From assembly GCF_024713975.1 (NCBI RefSeq), contig NC_091116.1, positions 10,880,986 through 10,944,985 of the forward strand: 64,000 nt of DNA, read 5' to 3'. A program made the position numbers and the translations under genes. Under the pieces are notes generated by a model. The model saw nothing but the letters and a program-made list of their open reading frames with translations. It did no database searches and had not been told where the DNA came from. Position 1 is the stretch's first letter. Each line of letters opens with the position of its first letter. Shown here piece after piece: positions 53,867-64,000 of the stretch. The DNA comes from Paralichthys olivaceus. Its lineage: Eukaryota > Chordata > Actinopteri > Pleuronectiformes > Paralichthyidae.

Positions 53867-55571
53867 AGCAGTGTCTGCATTGTTCTTTACAAAGTCAAAC
53901 ATTTATTGTATGAAGTAAAAAATGCTAGATGTGTCTTGTCTGTGAATCACTGAAGTTGTATTTAGTTGTACGAGCAGTGTGTTTGAGAACTGCTTCACAT
54001 GTGTGTTGCATGGAGTCGACCAAGTTGTGTCACCTGTGTACAGGTATTGTAGTCCAGGATGATCGGAGTGGCCACTCCATTATGTTAGTGTTGTTGGATG
54101 TTGAAGATGCTGTGTGCTTACTTGTGTGTTTGGGGTGGTTGTCTCGTTGAAACACACATTTGAAGGGTGTCTCCTCTTTGGCATAAGGCAACACAATGTC
54201 TTGAAGTATTGTGCCTGTGCCACCATGCTTCACAGTGTTCTGTGGTTTGAACAGTGTTGCCTTCATCACTCCACAAAATGTTGTGGTATTGTCCTTTAAG
54301 GAAAATTGTAACCTCTTCAGCACATGTTGATTTTTCAACAATTGGACTTTGCGTAGGTGTCATTTTGGTTATTGTTTGATTCATCTGAATGGTAGTGTTC
54401 TGTTGTCTTCCACGTCTTTGTGGTTTTGGTTGTTATTTTAAAGGATTTGAGATGATTGAAGTTGAGCGGTTTGTACTTTTCTGGTTTTTTGATACTTTTG
54501 AATCAAAGTATGCTGTTGTTGTGAACAATGACCCATGTTCCAGTGATTTTCAGAGAAATGCACTAGAACTAGCATGTAGAACATTTGCTGCCTTGGTCCT
54601 TAAATGAGGGCCACCTGTTTGACTTGAGTAATAGAACTCCACACTGCTGTTATTTTGAACACAATGACTGTTGTTGAAAGTGGTGAAATTGTGTTAGGGT
54701 TGTGTCTTGTCATGCCTCTGTCACAATAGAAAGGTGATTGTTCAGCCAGGAAAAGTCCCAGGTGAGTATGTTTCTATTCTTTTCTCTTCTCAAAAATCTA
54801 TTGGGTGAACCTGCATGGTTTTCTAAATAGTAATTTAGTTTTGTGTAAGTCCAGTTTTTGTATGAATGCCACACAGTGTTTGCTAAATGAGACCCTTGAT
54901 TGTTTTGTCTGTCATACAGGGCCGATGAGGACAGCGGCTCACTGGTTAGGTGGAGCGATGTTGTTTGAGGTAAGTAATGTATTAAGAGCAAATAGTCTGA
55001 ATAATCTGTACACACTGACGTTGTTAAAAATAAAGACGACCACTTCTTTCCTCTTTCAGACATTGTACTGAAAGTCCTTGGTGGTGGGAGGGAACCACAT
55101 GGAAAATGGTGAGTTTGATCTAAAATAGATTATCAGCTTTTAAAGATTGTTGTTTAGCAGCAAGTAGGTATGTGTTCCTCCAGGTGAGCCATAAGTCCTG
55201 GTTACTGTATGTCCTTCATGTGTTTCAGGTGTTATTGTGTCTACCAGGTTGTACTTCATGTGGACCTAAGAAACCTCTAAGCTGTTCCACCAGTGTTACT
55301 GAGGATCAACAGTGGTAAGTGGTTGTACAGTTCAGTGTTTGTTCATTAAATCAAAAGAGACTTTATATTAATGTGTGTTTGTAAACCATGTCATGTGTTA
55401 CAGGTTTGTTGAAGCACCTGGATTGTGTCACTGCTGGATTTGTGAGTAGATTTGAACAGTTATTGTTTGAATGTAGTTGATCTATTGCTGCTTGTTCCAT
55501 GTGAGAAGTAGAGTTGTGTTCAAAGTAATAGCAGTGTGTTTTAAACAATATAATAAAATAAAATAAAAGAT
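53867..55571 (+). repeat. Array unit 15 (1,705 bp)
   Basis: Near-exact copy of unit 12, displaced by 5,103 bp. Confidence 0.95.
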
Positions 55572-57263
55572 AGCAGTGTCTGCATTGTTCTTTACAAAGT
55601 CAAACATTTATTGTATGAAGTAAAAAATGCTAGATGTGTCTTGTCTGTGAATCACTGAAGTTGTATTTAGTTGTACAAGCAGTGTGTTTGAGAACAGCTT
55701 CACATGTGTGTTGCATGGAGTCGACCAAGTTGCGTCACCTGTGTACAGGTATTGTAGTCCAGGATGATCGGAGTGGCCACTCCATTATGTTAGTGTTGTT
55801 GGATGTTGAAGATGCTGTGTGCTTACTTGTGTGTTTGGGGTGGTTGTCTCGTTGAAACACACATTTGAAGGGTGTCTCCTCTTTGGCATAAGGCAACACA
55901 ATGTCTTGAAGTATTGTGCCTGTGCCACCATGCTTCACAGTGTTCTGTGGTTTGAACAGTGTTGCCTTCATCACTCCACAAAATGTTGTGGTATTGTCCT
56001 TTAAGGAAAATTGTAACCTCTTCAGCACATGTTGATTTTTCAACAATTGGACTTTGCGTAGGTGTCATTTTGGTTATTGTTTGATTCATCTGAATGGTAG
56101 TGTTCTGTTGTCTTCCACGTCTTTGTGGTTTTGGTTGTTATTTTAAAGGATTTGAGATGATTGAAGTTGAGCGGTTTGTACTTTTCTGGTTTTTTGATAC
56201 TTTTGAATCAAAGTATGCTGTTGTTGTGAACAATGACCCATGTTCCAGTGATTTTCAGAGAAATGCACTAGAACTAGCATGTAGAACATTTGCTGCCTTG
56301 GTCCTTAAATGAGGGCCACCTGTTTGACTTGAGTAATAGAACTCCACACTGCTGTTATTTTGAACACAATGACTGTTGTTGAAAGTGGTGAAATTGTGTT
56401 AGGGTTGTGTCTTGTCATGCCTCTGTCACAATAGAAAGGTGATTGTTCAGCCAGGAAAAGTCCCAGGTGAGTATGTTTCTATTCTTTTCTCTTCTCAAAA
56501 ATCTATTGGGTGAACCTGCATGGTTTTCTAAATAGTAATTTAGTTTTGTGTAAGTCCAGTTTTTGTATGAATGCCACACAGTGTTTGCTAAATGAGACCC
56601 TTGATTGTTTTGTCTGTCATACAGGGCCGATGAGGACAGCGGCTCACTCGTTAGGTGGAGCGATGTTGTTTGAGGTAAGTAATGTATTAAGAGCAAATAG
56701 TCTGAATAATCTGTACACACTGACGTTGTTAAAAATAAAGACGACCACTTCTTTCCTCTTTCAGACATTGTACTGAAAGTCCTTGGTGGTGGGAGGGAAC
56801 CACATGGAAAATGGTGAGTTTGATCTAAAATAGATTATCAGCTTTTAAAGATTGTTGTTTAGCAGCAAGTAGGTATGTGTTCCTCCAGGTGAGCCATAAG
56901 TCCTGGTTACTGTATGTCCTTCATGTGTTTCAGGTGTTATTGTGTCTACCAGGTTGTACTTCATGTGGACCTAAGAAACCTCTAAGCTGTTCCACCAGTG
57001 TTACTGAGGATCAACAGTGGTAAGTGGTTGTACAGTTCAGTGTTTGTTCATTAAATCAAAGGTGACTTTATATTAATGTGTGTTTGTGAACCATGTCATG
57101 TGTTACAGGTTTGTTGAAGCACCTGGATTGTGTCACTGCTGGATTTGTGAGTAGATTTGAACAGTTATTGTTTGAATGTATTTGATCTATTGCTGCTTGT
57201 TCCATGTGAGATGTAGAGTTGTGTTCAGAATAATAGCAGTGTGTTAATAAAAAAATAAAAGAT
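55572..57263 (+). repeat. Array unit 16 (1,692 bp)
   Basis: Near-exact copy of unit 13, displaced by 5,103 bp. Confidence 0.95.
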
Positions 57264-58623
57264 AGCAGTGTCTGCATTGGTCTTTAAAATGTCAAACATT
57301 AATTGTATGAAGGGAAAAATGCTAGAAGATGTGTCTTGTCTGTGAATCACTGAAGTTGTATTTAGTTGTACGAGCAGTGTGTTTGAGAACTGCTTCACAT
57401 GTGTGTTGCATGGAGTCGACCAAGTTGCGTCACCTGTGTACAGGTATTGTAGTCCAGGATGATCGGAGTGGCCACTCCATAATGTTAGTGTTGTTGGATG
57501 TTGAAGATGCTGTGTGCTTACTTGTGTGTTTGGGGTGGTTGTCTTGTTGAAACACACATTTGAAGGGTGTCTCCTCTTTGGCATAAGTCAACATGATGTC
57601 TTGAAGTATTGTGCTTGTGTCACCATGCTTCACAGTGTTCTGTGGTTTGAACAGCGTTGCCTTCATCACTCCACAAAAGGTTGTGGTATTTTCCTTTAAG
57701 GAAAATTGTAACCTTTTCAGCAGATGTTGATTTTTCAACAATTGGACTTTGCGTAGGTGTCATTTAGGTTATTGTTTGTTTCATCTGAATGGTAGTGTTC
57801 TGTTGTCTTCTACATCTTTGTGGTTTTGGTTGCTATTTTAAAGGATTTGAGATAATTGTAGTTGAGCGGTTTGTACTTTTCTGGTTGTCTTGATACTTTT
57901 GAATCAAAGTATGCTGTTGTGAACAATGACCCATGTTCCAGTGATTTTCAGACAAATGCACTAGAACTAGCATGTAGAACATTTGCTGCCTTGGTCCTTA
58001 AATGACGGCCACCTGTTTGACTTGAGTAATAGAACTCCACACTGCTGTTATTTTGAACACAATGACTGTTGTTGAAAGTGGTGAAATTGTGTTAGGGTTG
58101 TGTCTTGTCATGCCTCTGTCACAATAGAAAGGTGAATGTCCAGCCACGAAAAGTCCCAGGTGAGTATGTTTCTATTCTTGTTTTATCTCAAAAATCTATT
58201 GGGTAAACTTGCTGCACTTGCTAACTAGGTGTGTGTCCCTCCATGTGAGCCATAACTCCATTTCCTTCATGTGTTTCAGGTGTTATTGTGTCTACCAGGT
58301 TGTACTTCATGTGGACCTAAGAAACCTCTAAGCTGTTCCACCAGTGTTACTGAGGATCAACAGTGGTAAGTGGTTGTACAGTTCAGTGTTTGTTCATTAA
58401 ATCAAAAGAGACTTTATATGAATGTGTGTTTGTAAACCATGTCATGTGTTACAGGTTTGTTGAAGCACCTGGATTGTGTCACTGCTGGAATTGATAGTAG
58501 ATTTGAACAGTTATTGGTTTGAATGTAGTTGATCTATTGCAGCTTGTTCCATGTGAGATGTAGAGTTGTGTTGAAAATAATAGCAGTGTGTTTTAAACAA
58601 AATAATAAAATAAAATAAAAGAT
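57264..58623 (+). repeat. Array unit 17, terminal short type (1,360 bp)
   Basis: The left part copies unit 14. From about 58,020 it switches to the short type seen at 21,042-22,301: exons B and C are absent and the intron before exon D is the diverged form. Exons A, D (about 58,280-58,365) and E remain. It meets the L2 derivative at about 58,645. Confidence 0.95.
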
Positions 58624-58644
58624 AGCAGTGTCTGCATTGTTCTT

Positions 58645-59053
58645 AATTACGTCAATTGTGGACGGAAATTCTATTACAGTCGATGTTTATCCGACAAAAC
58701 TGTTCACAAATTTAAAGAACTGCTCCCCTCCTCACTTCCCTCTCAGCCATGTCTCAGTACAATACAAGAAGATTATCAAAACCTTACTCCCACACTAGTT
58801 GATAACTTTGTAAATAGTACTGCAGCCTCACTAAAAACAGCACTTGAAGCTGTCGCCCCATTCAAAAAGAAGAAACTAAGTCAGAGGAGATTAGCTCCTC
58901 TCCACAGTCGCCTGTGCTTGCTCATTGTGGGAACTGTTGGGTTTCTCTATGTTAATATTGTTTTAAGGTCTTGACCTTTAAATGTAAAGTGCCTTGAGAT
59001 AATGTAAATTATGAATTGGCGCTATATAAATAAAATTGAATTGAATTGAATTG
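58645..59053 (+). mobile_element. Deletion derivative of the L2 LINE
   Basis: Same left junction with the array unit and same 3' end as the copy at 22,302-25,335, but the equivalent of 22,556-25,180 (about 2.6 kb) is gone. The join reads gctcctctcc, with tcc shared between the two sides. Nearly all of the reverse transcriptase is therefore absent. Because both junctions are shared, it arose by duplication of the region and later deletion, not by a new insertion. Confidence 0.92.
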
Positions 59054-60385
59054 TCATTTTGCGACACGGATGAGAGCGAAGACGAGCTGGAAATAGCCGC
59101 ATGGTGACCTTGAAGTCTGCGAGGAGGAAGAGGAGAAGATGGGAGTGAGAGGTTTAACACTGAAACACACACGTGTATTTATTATCCACAGAGGCAGATT
59201 CTGACACATGAATCGAATCAAACCAAAAAAACAGCACAAAGCAGTCAATAAAGTTCTCTGATGCTAAAACAAATGTATCTGTCGTCATAATTCCTAATCG
59301 ATTCAATTGTTGCTAAATGTTTGTTTTAATCTGAAACGGCAAAGTACCTTTTCCTAAAGTTGACAGATAAATGAAATGGGGTGAAAAACATCAAGACAGG
59401 AATAAGTGGAACGCACCGTCAAATACACACGCTGCATTCAATATGGAGTAGCTTGTGTGTTTTGTACTTAAGTTTTGAGGTACTTTTTTTTAGTTACCTC
59501 TGCCAAGGTAGTTATGTTGTCACCCCTCTGTCTGTTTGTTCGTAAACAGGATTAAGACCCATAAAAAAGAATGTGACTATAGAAATAAACTGTGTTAACT
59601 GAGGGATTATGTTAAAATGACCAGATGGATTTCTGTGGAGGTGGAGGGATATGGGTCAGTGAGGATCCAATTACATTGTGGTCCTGTTTCAGATCAGGGG
59701 CAAATCAAATTATTCAATATTGTGAAATATTTTAACATTATATGTGATTTCTCAGAGAATAATAATTGTATCTTGATAAAAAAAAAACATATTTTCTATT
59801 AATGAATGTTTAGTCCACATTGAAATACATTTTGTGCAGTACTGTGTTCTTTACAGTGCATTGTCACAGTTGAAATTCATGCCTTGTTTTCAGGTGGATG
59901 AGAAAATTGCAGATGAGCAAAGTGAAGTGTAGTGCAGGGTTTAAGAGCTGCACTGTGGGGCAGGAGACAGAAAAAAGGTTGAAAGAAAAATGTAGGGAGC
60001 TCCTCGGGTGTTATTTTTTCTCAATCTCTCCCTGATTTTGCCGTAAGAGAAGGTATCATTCCACTTTTCAGAAATGCAAGCTTTTCAGAGTTATTCGTGG
60101 AACTGAAGCTAATTTCATCCTATTCTGACGTCAAGTCTGTTTTCTGAGCAGGAATTCGCAACTGGGTTGAATAGTTCCTGCAGAGTTCACACTGGGAACA
60201 CCTGGTGTACACAAAATAACCACGATAGAAGGATGCAAATAAATGGATCAGTGTGAATCATATTGCTAAAACCAAAGATATCGGCAGACCAGATTGATCC
60301 AGTAATATTTGGGGCCGTGGCACTTTTTGGTGTATGCGTCACCACTGATATGTCTGTTAATGGAAGGTAAAGAAAAACGTGCGAC

Positions 60386-60502
60386 TCAGTCACGCTGCCC
60401 GCATTTCCTCCGCTCTTCGATTTCCTGCTTGCCAAGGCCCAGCACATTGGTGTCCACATTGAGGAGGAGAGAAGAGACATCATCTGCCATCCTTGCTGAC
60501 AC
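60386..60502 (-). other. Candidate exon in S4 copy 2 (minus strand)
   Basis: Copy of the frame at 27,680-27,796 with acceptor, 34 codons and stop all unchanged. Confidence 0.3.
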
Positions 60503-60790
60503 CTAATTAGGAAAACGGTGAATTTGAGGCCACGCCACATGGCACGGACGGCACAAGGCTGCCTGCTGCTGGCTCAGTTCACCAAGCAAGTCTATAAAGT
60601 ACCATGGGCAGTTAAAGGATATTGCTTCGGCTAAGTAATGTGAGATTGTGTGTGTGTGCGGAAGAAACCAAAAAAAAGGTAAACATGCTTTTAAGCTACA
60701 TATGGTTTTGGCTGCTACCATGTATACGCATACAGCAGTACTTAGGCACAGGGGCTGAAAATATATTATTCAGTCCTATGCAGCCCTCTT

Positions 60791-60829
60791 GAGACTTTCT
60801 TGGTTTGATATAAACCAAGAAAGTGTCTT
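60791..60829. mobile_element. 39-bp palindromic insertion
   Basis: Absent from S4 copy 1. It contains a perfect 13-bp inverted repeat (60,794-60,806 and 60,812-60,824, actttcttggttt) around a 5-base loop. It is flanked by 7-bp direct repeats CCCTCTT (60,784-60,790 and 60,830-60,836), of which copy 1 has only one. This looks like a tiny insertion with target duplication, possibly the fused ends of a DNA transposon. Confidence 0.6.
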
Positions 60830-61189
60830 CCCTCTTCCCATCATAGTTCTCTGATAATATATATATAATATCATCAAGATGAATTGTATATTAAGGCAAA
60901 AGAACGCAAAAAACCCAATCATTGTATAGTAAGGTATACAAATTATATTAAAAAGCCCAAGTGCAGTAAATGTACATACTTTTCAGAGTAGTAACAACCC
61001 TGAAGATCAATTATAATAACTTTATATCATCCTGTCAATGGATGTGCTCATGAGGGATGAATAACATTTAAAAATAAATTAAATAAACAGATTGTGATAT
61101 TTTATTATCATATCATATGATGTGCTATACATCGAATGTTTGGAAATTGTTTACAATATTTATTGTTTGAGTTAGATAAAGAAACTCCA

Positions 61190-61570
61190 CCCCCGCGAGT
61201 CTACGTAACTTGGTTTATTCGAAGTTCCCCTTCTCCATATATCCCATTGGAGTCCTCCACTTCCTGTTTGCCAGTCGGTACTTTCGCTTGGATGCGGAAC
61301 TGCTTGGATCGGGAGCCCGTAGATCTTCACGATCTTTCAAATATCAACACAGTTATACACAGTTATACACAGTTATTATATCTTCTGTGTGTTTGACGTG
61401 TCGCTGCACATTTTTCATTGTTCACTCGTGTTTTCGAGCAAAACGCGTCTCATTAGTTCCTCGTGTCGATGCTAAGCTAAGCTAGCTATCCCAAGCTAAC
61501 CACACCTGAGCGCGTGTGAAATTCTCTTGTAAAACACTCGATCGCTTCTTTTGTCCAAAAGTAACTAAAG
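61190..61570. repeat. Three-copy conserved repeat, copy 3
   Basis: Nearly identical to 28,440-28,810. A short deletion removes the aggtgaatactg word after tcttcacga. Confidence 0.6.
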
Positions 61571-61686
61571 TACGTCCACTTGAATAATGATCAGCTTTTC
61601 ATTTTCATCAATATCAAAGTAACACAAGTTCAATACGTGTTGATTTCATAGATTTGTATTGTGTATTAATATATATATATATATAT

Positions 61687-62170
61687 GAAATAAAAATGCA
61701 AACTGAAAAACTAAATAAAACTAATGACAATCTCAAAACTATAATAACCTTGGTACGTATATGCGTATATATAACCTTTATGATGAATATTAAATTGCAA
61801 TAAGTATTGATAGTGTTTTGCAGCCATGTAAAACATCCAATTATATATAATTTACCATCATAAATCAATATACATAGAAAATAATGATCATGACGATAAA
61901 CAGGGAGGGAGGGAGTTTTTCCTCTCCACAGTCGCCAAAGTGCTGCTCATTGTGGGAACTGTTGGGTTTCTCTATGTTAAATGAGATTTTAAAGTGCCTT
62001 GAGATAATGTATATTATGATTTGGTGCTATACAAATTACATTGAATTGAAACAGGTTTATTGTTTCATCTCTATTTAACAGATTAGATCATTTTAATTGT
62101 TTTAATACTATTGTTCTGTTGAATGAGTAAAGAATTGCACTAGACACGTGGCATCTATTGCATGTGTTCT
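61687..62170. other. Insert in S4 copy 2 with an L2-type tail
   Basis: Extra AT-rich sequence relative to S4 copy 1, placed at the (AT)n tract. 61,905-62,050 is a worn L2 3' end: ctccacagtcgcc, gggaactgttgggtttctct, then gccttgagataatg and a decayed ggtgctatacaaatta tail. Confidence 0.7.
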
Positions 62171-62610
62171 ACTTCATCATTGTTTTCACAATGCATAATC
62201 ATTACATTGATATATATTGGACATCATTATTGATATTCTTTTATCGCTCAGCCCTGATTTGACCTTTATTAAAATGTTAATGTCACCGTTTGAGCTCCCT
62301 GCTCCATTCAAATGTATTTTATATGAACTAAAGTGTGTTCCTAAGGAAAGCTCGTTTCATTTGTTTGCTATGTTTGCTACTGTCATTAGCTAGGGATGGA
62401 GGTAGAGGGAGCCAGTACGCTGGAGATGCCAGGAGCCCACAGACCCATCATTTGGTGACTATTGCTTAAAATATCAACACATTTATTGGATCTTCTGTGT
62501 GTTTGACGTGTTGCTGCAGCTTTTCCATTGTTAACATATTTGTTAATAGTGGAATCTGCTGTGACTTTTGATACATTTAAATTTCAGACGTCATATTATA
62601 CTATGACTTT

Positions 62611-62757
62611 TTCTAGGCTGTCATGTCGTCTAAAATAATAAGAAAAAAAAGTCATAGGTTAGTATGTCGTCTAAAATATGACAAAAAAAGTCATAGGTTA
62701 GTATGTCGTCTAAAATATGACAAAAAAAGTCATAGGTTAGTATGTCGTCTAACGTAT
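62611..62757. repeat. 39-bp minisatellite
   Basis: About three copies of a 39-bp unit (gtcataggttagtatgtcgt, then ctaaaatatgac and A7), with gtcata starting at 62,651, 62,690 and 62,729. Each unit contains the inverted words gtcata and tatgac, so it can fold back. The lysine- and arginine-rich frame across it is an artefact of the repeat. Confidence 0.9.
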
Positions 62758-62766
62758 TCTTTCATG

Positions 62767-62865
62767 TTTGGAAGGAGAAGCTGCAACACACAGCTTCACC
62801 ACCAGATGTCAGCAGAGTCTACACATTTTATCAATAGTGTTGTATCACCCAGCCCTACCAAACCC

Positions 62866-62907
<42 letters not shown>

Positions 62908-63487
62908 TGTGTATGTATGTATGTAGCGTGACATCACGAAAAGGCTCTTCCAAATGTTTAATTAACATTTATAGGAACTTCTATTCATATATATTATGTT
63001 ATATTTTTACCTACCATGTTGTTCAGTTTTTTTTTGACCTTATAAGTAGAAGGACATTTGATTTGATATAAAACTGAAAACAAAATCAGTAATCACCAAA
63101 TATCCACAGTGAGTTGTAGTTGTACATTTCCCAAACACTAAGCTGTTGGATTTGATGGAGAACACAACCCTGAGTAACTGTGACTCTTATTTCCTGCAGA
63201 TCTCCAGCTGTCTGCGTCACACTGAAGGCCTCTCACAGCAGCACAAAGCGACGAGATAAACGATGATAGATCCCCAAAAGATGTGGCAAACTCTTGCTCC
63301 AAATGCACAAGATAGAAGCTTTTGTGTCCTGGGTATGTTGGTGTAAATTCTGGACAGAGGGAGGAATTCTCCAAGTCCAGGATTCCTGGATTGGGCCCTT
63401 TGATAGTTTTACTGTGCGTGTGTGGGCGATCAAGGTAACATCTCACAATAGGCCCCTTTAAAAGCGCAACTCACGATATGATATTAC
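62767..63487. repeat. Block S1, copy 2
   Basis: Corresponds to 17,529-18,245. The (AT)n tract at about 62,872-62,900 differs in length. Ends at acgatatgatattac and joins directly to an array unit. Confidence 0.88.
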
Positions 63488-63504
63488 TATTTTTTGATAA
63501 AATA

Positions 63505-64000
63505 TAGTGTCTGCATTGTTCTTTACAAAGTCAAACATTTATTGTATGAAGTGAAAAATGCTTGAAGATGTGTCTTGTCTGTGAATCACTGAACTTGTAT
63601 TTAGTTGTACAAGCAGTGTGTTTGAGAACTGCTTCACATGTGTGTTGCATGGAGTCGACCAAGTTGCGTCACCTGTGTACAGGTATTGTAGTCCAGGATG
63701 ATCGGAGTGGCCACTCCATTATGTTAGTGTTGTTGTTGGATGTTGAAGATGCTGTGTGCTTACTTGTGTGTTTGGGGTGGTTGTCTAGTTGAAAGACACA
63801 TTTGAAGGGTGTCTCCTCTTTGGCATAAGTCAACATGATGTCTTGAAGTATTGTGCTTGTGCCACCATGCTTCACAGTGTTCTGTGGTTTGAACAGTGTT
63901 GCCTTCATCACTCCACAAAATGTTGTGGTATTTTCCTTTAAGGAAAATTGTAACCTTTTCAGCAGATGTTGATTTTTCAACAATTGGACTTTGCGTAGGT
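63505..64000 (+). repeat. Partial array unit at the window edge
   Basis: Starts at tagtgtctgcattg, the same phase as the other units. It carries the extra-GTT marker and the Tc1-like transposase relic on the minus strand, and runs off the window. Another array may continue beyond 64,000. Confidence 0.93.

Larger units (their letters stand above)
47720..58020. repeat. Higher-order repeat, 2 x 5,103 bp
   Basis: Units 12-13-14 and 15-16-17 repeat as blocks of three. Corresponding features are displaced by exactly 5,103 bp (for example 48,764 to 53,867, 50,469 to 55,572, 52,161 to 57,264). Identity is near complete. The boundaries are approximate, set by where private markers stop matching. Confidence 0.9.
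30081..58623 (+). repeat. Tandem array of 17 units of ~1.7 kb
   Basis: Sixteen full units (1,684-1,712 bp) and one short unit lie head to tail. Each has two halves. The first ~800 bp is a decayed Tc1/mariner-like element read on the minus strand. The rest carries plus-strand segments A to E, each bounded by GT-AG splice signals. In unit 1 the A donor is at 30,979, B at 31,138-31,187 (50 nt), C at 31,278-31,326 (49 nt), D at 31,447-31,532 (86 nt) and E from 31,622, with a further donor at 31,659. AATAAA motifs follow E in an A-rich tract in most units. Neighbouring units share private variants, the usual mark of unequal crossing-over. The array is flanked by the leader on the left and a short unit plus L2 on the right. 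Confidence 0.97.
59054..62468. repeat. Block S4, copy 2
   Basis: Near-identical to 25,336-29,240 with these differences: about 1.0 kb missing at 60,072, a 39-bp palindromic insertion at 60,791, a roughly 19-bp insertion near 60,700, and about 480 bp extra at 61,687-62,170. Past cttggtgactattgctt-type words at 62,468, the two copies part. Confidence 0.9.

Noticed and set aside
30140-57741. Repeated frames of 60-119 codons in every array unit (for example starting CLVCESLKLY, ERGKKWSSLF or NLHGFLNSN)
   Set aside because: They cross splice signals and the Tc1 relic on either strand, overlap each other, and recur only because the unit recurs. Multiplicity is not independent evidence.
30081-58623. 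rRNA, snRNA or histone-type tandem repeat, or CRISPR array
   Set aside because: No 5S, U1-U6 or histone sequence words are present. The unit length and eukaryotic context exclude CRISPR.

Overview
The window is from a ray-finned fish, most likely a teleost. The evidence is one host gene that matches vertebrate ZC3H12C exon for exon, compact introns (81 to 1,214 bp), long (GT)n tracts, and L2-type, L1-type and Tc1-type transposable elements of fish character. There is no prokaryotic gene organisation.

Layout. 1-6,525 has no coding gene I can support. It holds microsatellites, a GC-rich segment (about 2,020-2,720) that could be the promoter or first exon of the downstream gene, and a stretch near 5,470-5,900 that looks like conserved non-coding DNA. 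6,594-11,610 (+) is zc3h12c (Regnase-3), five coding exons and 970 codons. It carries a UBA-like segment, a PIN/NYN ribonuclease domain with all four catalytic aspartates, a CCCH zinc finger and the conserved C-terminal domain. Intron 1 appears to use a GC donor. Intron 4 holds a 5'-truncated L1-type LINE inside a 13-bp target duplication. The 3' UTR probably runs to about 13,990.

14,000-64,000 is repeat-rich and built from a few blocks. An L2-type LINE fragment lies at 14,476-15,708 (-). 15,700-20,050 holds a three-copy conserved repeat, MITE-like elements and block S1. A 'leader' with splice-like signals (20,050-21,041) precedes one copy of a ~1.7-kb unit. An L2 LINE with a long open reverse-transcriptase frame follows (22,302-25,335), then unique-looking block S4 (25,336-29,250). 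The leader then recurs in deleted form (29,251-30,080), followed by a head-to-tail array of 17 units (30,081-58,623). After the array come a deletion derivative of the same L2, a second S4 (59,054-62,468), a second S1 (62,767-63,487) and the start of another array unit at the window edge.

The 1.7-kb unit is the most unusual object. About half is a decayed Tc1/mariner-like element whose transposase relic lies on the minus strand. The other half is a run of short plus-strand segments (50, 49, 86 and about 38 nt), each bounded by good acceptor and donor sites and followed by AATAAA motifs in most units. Plus-strand transcription of the array would therefore give a spliced, highly repetitive RNA whose remaining sequence is antisense to a Tc1 transposase. 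Candidate readings are a repetitive lncRNA gene, a piRNA-type source locus, a multi-copy micropeptide gene, or a satellite that merely carries fossil exons. Sequence alone cannot decide between them.
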